DNA from: Monoraphidium neglectum
Taxonomy: Eukaryota; Chlorophyta; Chlorophyceae; Sphaeropleales; Selenastraceae
DNA: 19,914 bases
Direction: 5' to 3'
Assembly: GCF_000611645.1 (NCBI RefSeq)
Contig: NW_014012800.1
Span: forward strand, 1 to 19,914
In this document: in pieces, positions 19,296 through 19,914 of the stretch
How the letters are laid out: every line of letters starts with the position of its first letter
Position numbering within the stretch: the stretch's first letter is position 1
Notes under the pieces: model-generated
Told to the model about the DNA's origin: nothing
The model's input: the letters and a program-made list of their open reading frames with translations, nothing else
The model's database searches: none
Position numbers and translations under genes: made by a program

Positions 19296-19914
19296 ACTGA
19301 AAACGAGACCCCAGCACCTGCCGGGCGCAGATCCCTCAGCTGGCGTGCTGCGCCCCGCCGACGTCGCCTGGCGCCACCCAAAAGCCACAGCAGCTCCCGC
19401 CGCAGGCGCCACTCGGCGGTTATTGCTTTGCGTTTGATACAGACAATCGGACTTAGAGCTTGTGGCCAGTCACCAAGAGCAAGGAGGCAGCTGCGGACCC
19501 GTCGTGAAGCGGCCGGGGAGCAGTTCACCGCCGCGGACGTCTGCGCCGCCTTCGTCGAGGACGTTCGCCACATGGTGCACGCAGACTGGCAGCGGGTGAA
19601 GGACTCCGTCACGGACATGGCCGGGGCCCATGCAAGCTGGTTCCCTAGGGGCCGCAAGGAGATGAGCGTCATCGACTTTGAGGTTGCGTGGTGTGCCGGC
19701 GGCGTCGTTGCCCGTGTGACACATGGGGGCTCCCATCCTACGATGGCGTTCTGGCTGGGCGGCGAGCTGCCGACTGCGGGGACTGCTGTTGGGCAGGCTT
19801 TAACGTCGGTGTCGTGCACACTGGGCGCCTGTGTGCAATGGGCTCCGGGCGGGCTGGCAGCCCAGACAGATGCATGCGCGCATACAACTCAACACCCCCC
19901 CTGGGGACGGCCGG
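19296..19914 (+). CDS. Unidentified open reading frame or exon, open to the window end
   Basis: From just after a TGA at 19293-19295 to the end of the window, one plus-strand frame stays open for about 206 codons. Its first part is Arg-rich. From about 19494 it looks more protein-like, with a stretch FTAADVCAAFVEDVRHMVHA and then DSVTDMAGAHASWFPRGRKE, which could form amphipathic helices. The only early in-frame ATG is at 19572; an acceptor-like GGAGGCAG precedes 19491 and a weak donor GAG|GTTGCG follows at 19683. I do not recognise the family. In GC-rich DNA long frames arise by chance, and an overlapping minus-strand frame (19819-19289) also stays open, so this is a weak call. Confidence 0.3.

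Noticed and set aside
19289..19819. Minus-strand frame of 176 codons at the right end
   Set aside because: No domain or splice support; its Arg- and Ala-rich content is typical of the shadow of a GC-rich frame on the other strand.

Overview
The window looks like nuclear DNA of a flagellated green alga (Chlorophyta, probably Chlamydomonas-like). It is GC-rich, and its genes are split into many short exons by introns of mostly 75-400 bases with GT..AG (some GC..AG) ends. CA/GT microsatellites lie in the introns. The gene content fits: an axonemal dynein heavy chain, an algal-type secreted arylsulfatase, and TGTAA elements beside two stop codons. The exon models below were built by hand by matching splice sites, codon phase and family similarity; none was checked by a search or by transcripts.

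Layout. (1) 132-6130, minus: the N-terminal tail of an axonemal dynein heavy chain, about 773 residues over 15 coding exons, running off the left edge. (2) 6609-8949, minus: a complete five-exon glycosyltransferase related to LARGE/B4GAT1 (family GT49). (3) 8950-9592: intergenic DNA with a 9-bp-arm palindrome and a TATATA element. (4) 9593-12024, minus: a six-exon TauE/SafE-family membrane transporter. (5) 12025-12295: a short AT-richer divergent promoter. (6) 12296-18812, plus: a complete 20-exon secreted arylsulfatase of about 700 residues with an intact C-x-P-S-R formylglycine site. (7) 18813-19914: intergenic DNA, then an unidentified plus-strand frame open to the window end.

How the genes relate. 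The transporter and the arylsulfatase are transcribed divergently from 271 bases. TauE/SafE proteins move sulfur-containing or related small anions, and arylsulfatases release sulfate from organic esters outside the cell. A sulfur-acquisition or sulfur-balance pair with shared regulation is therefore a reasonable hypothesis. The glycosyltransferase and dynein genes are same-strand neighbours with no obvious shared pathway. I found no tRNA, rRNA, CRISPR array or intact mobile element.
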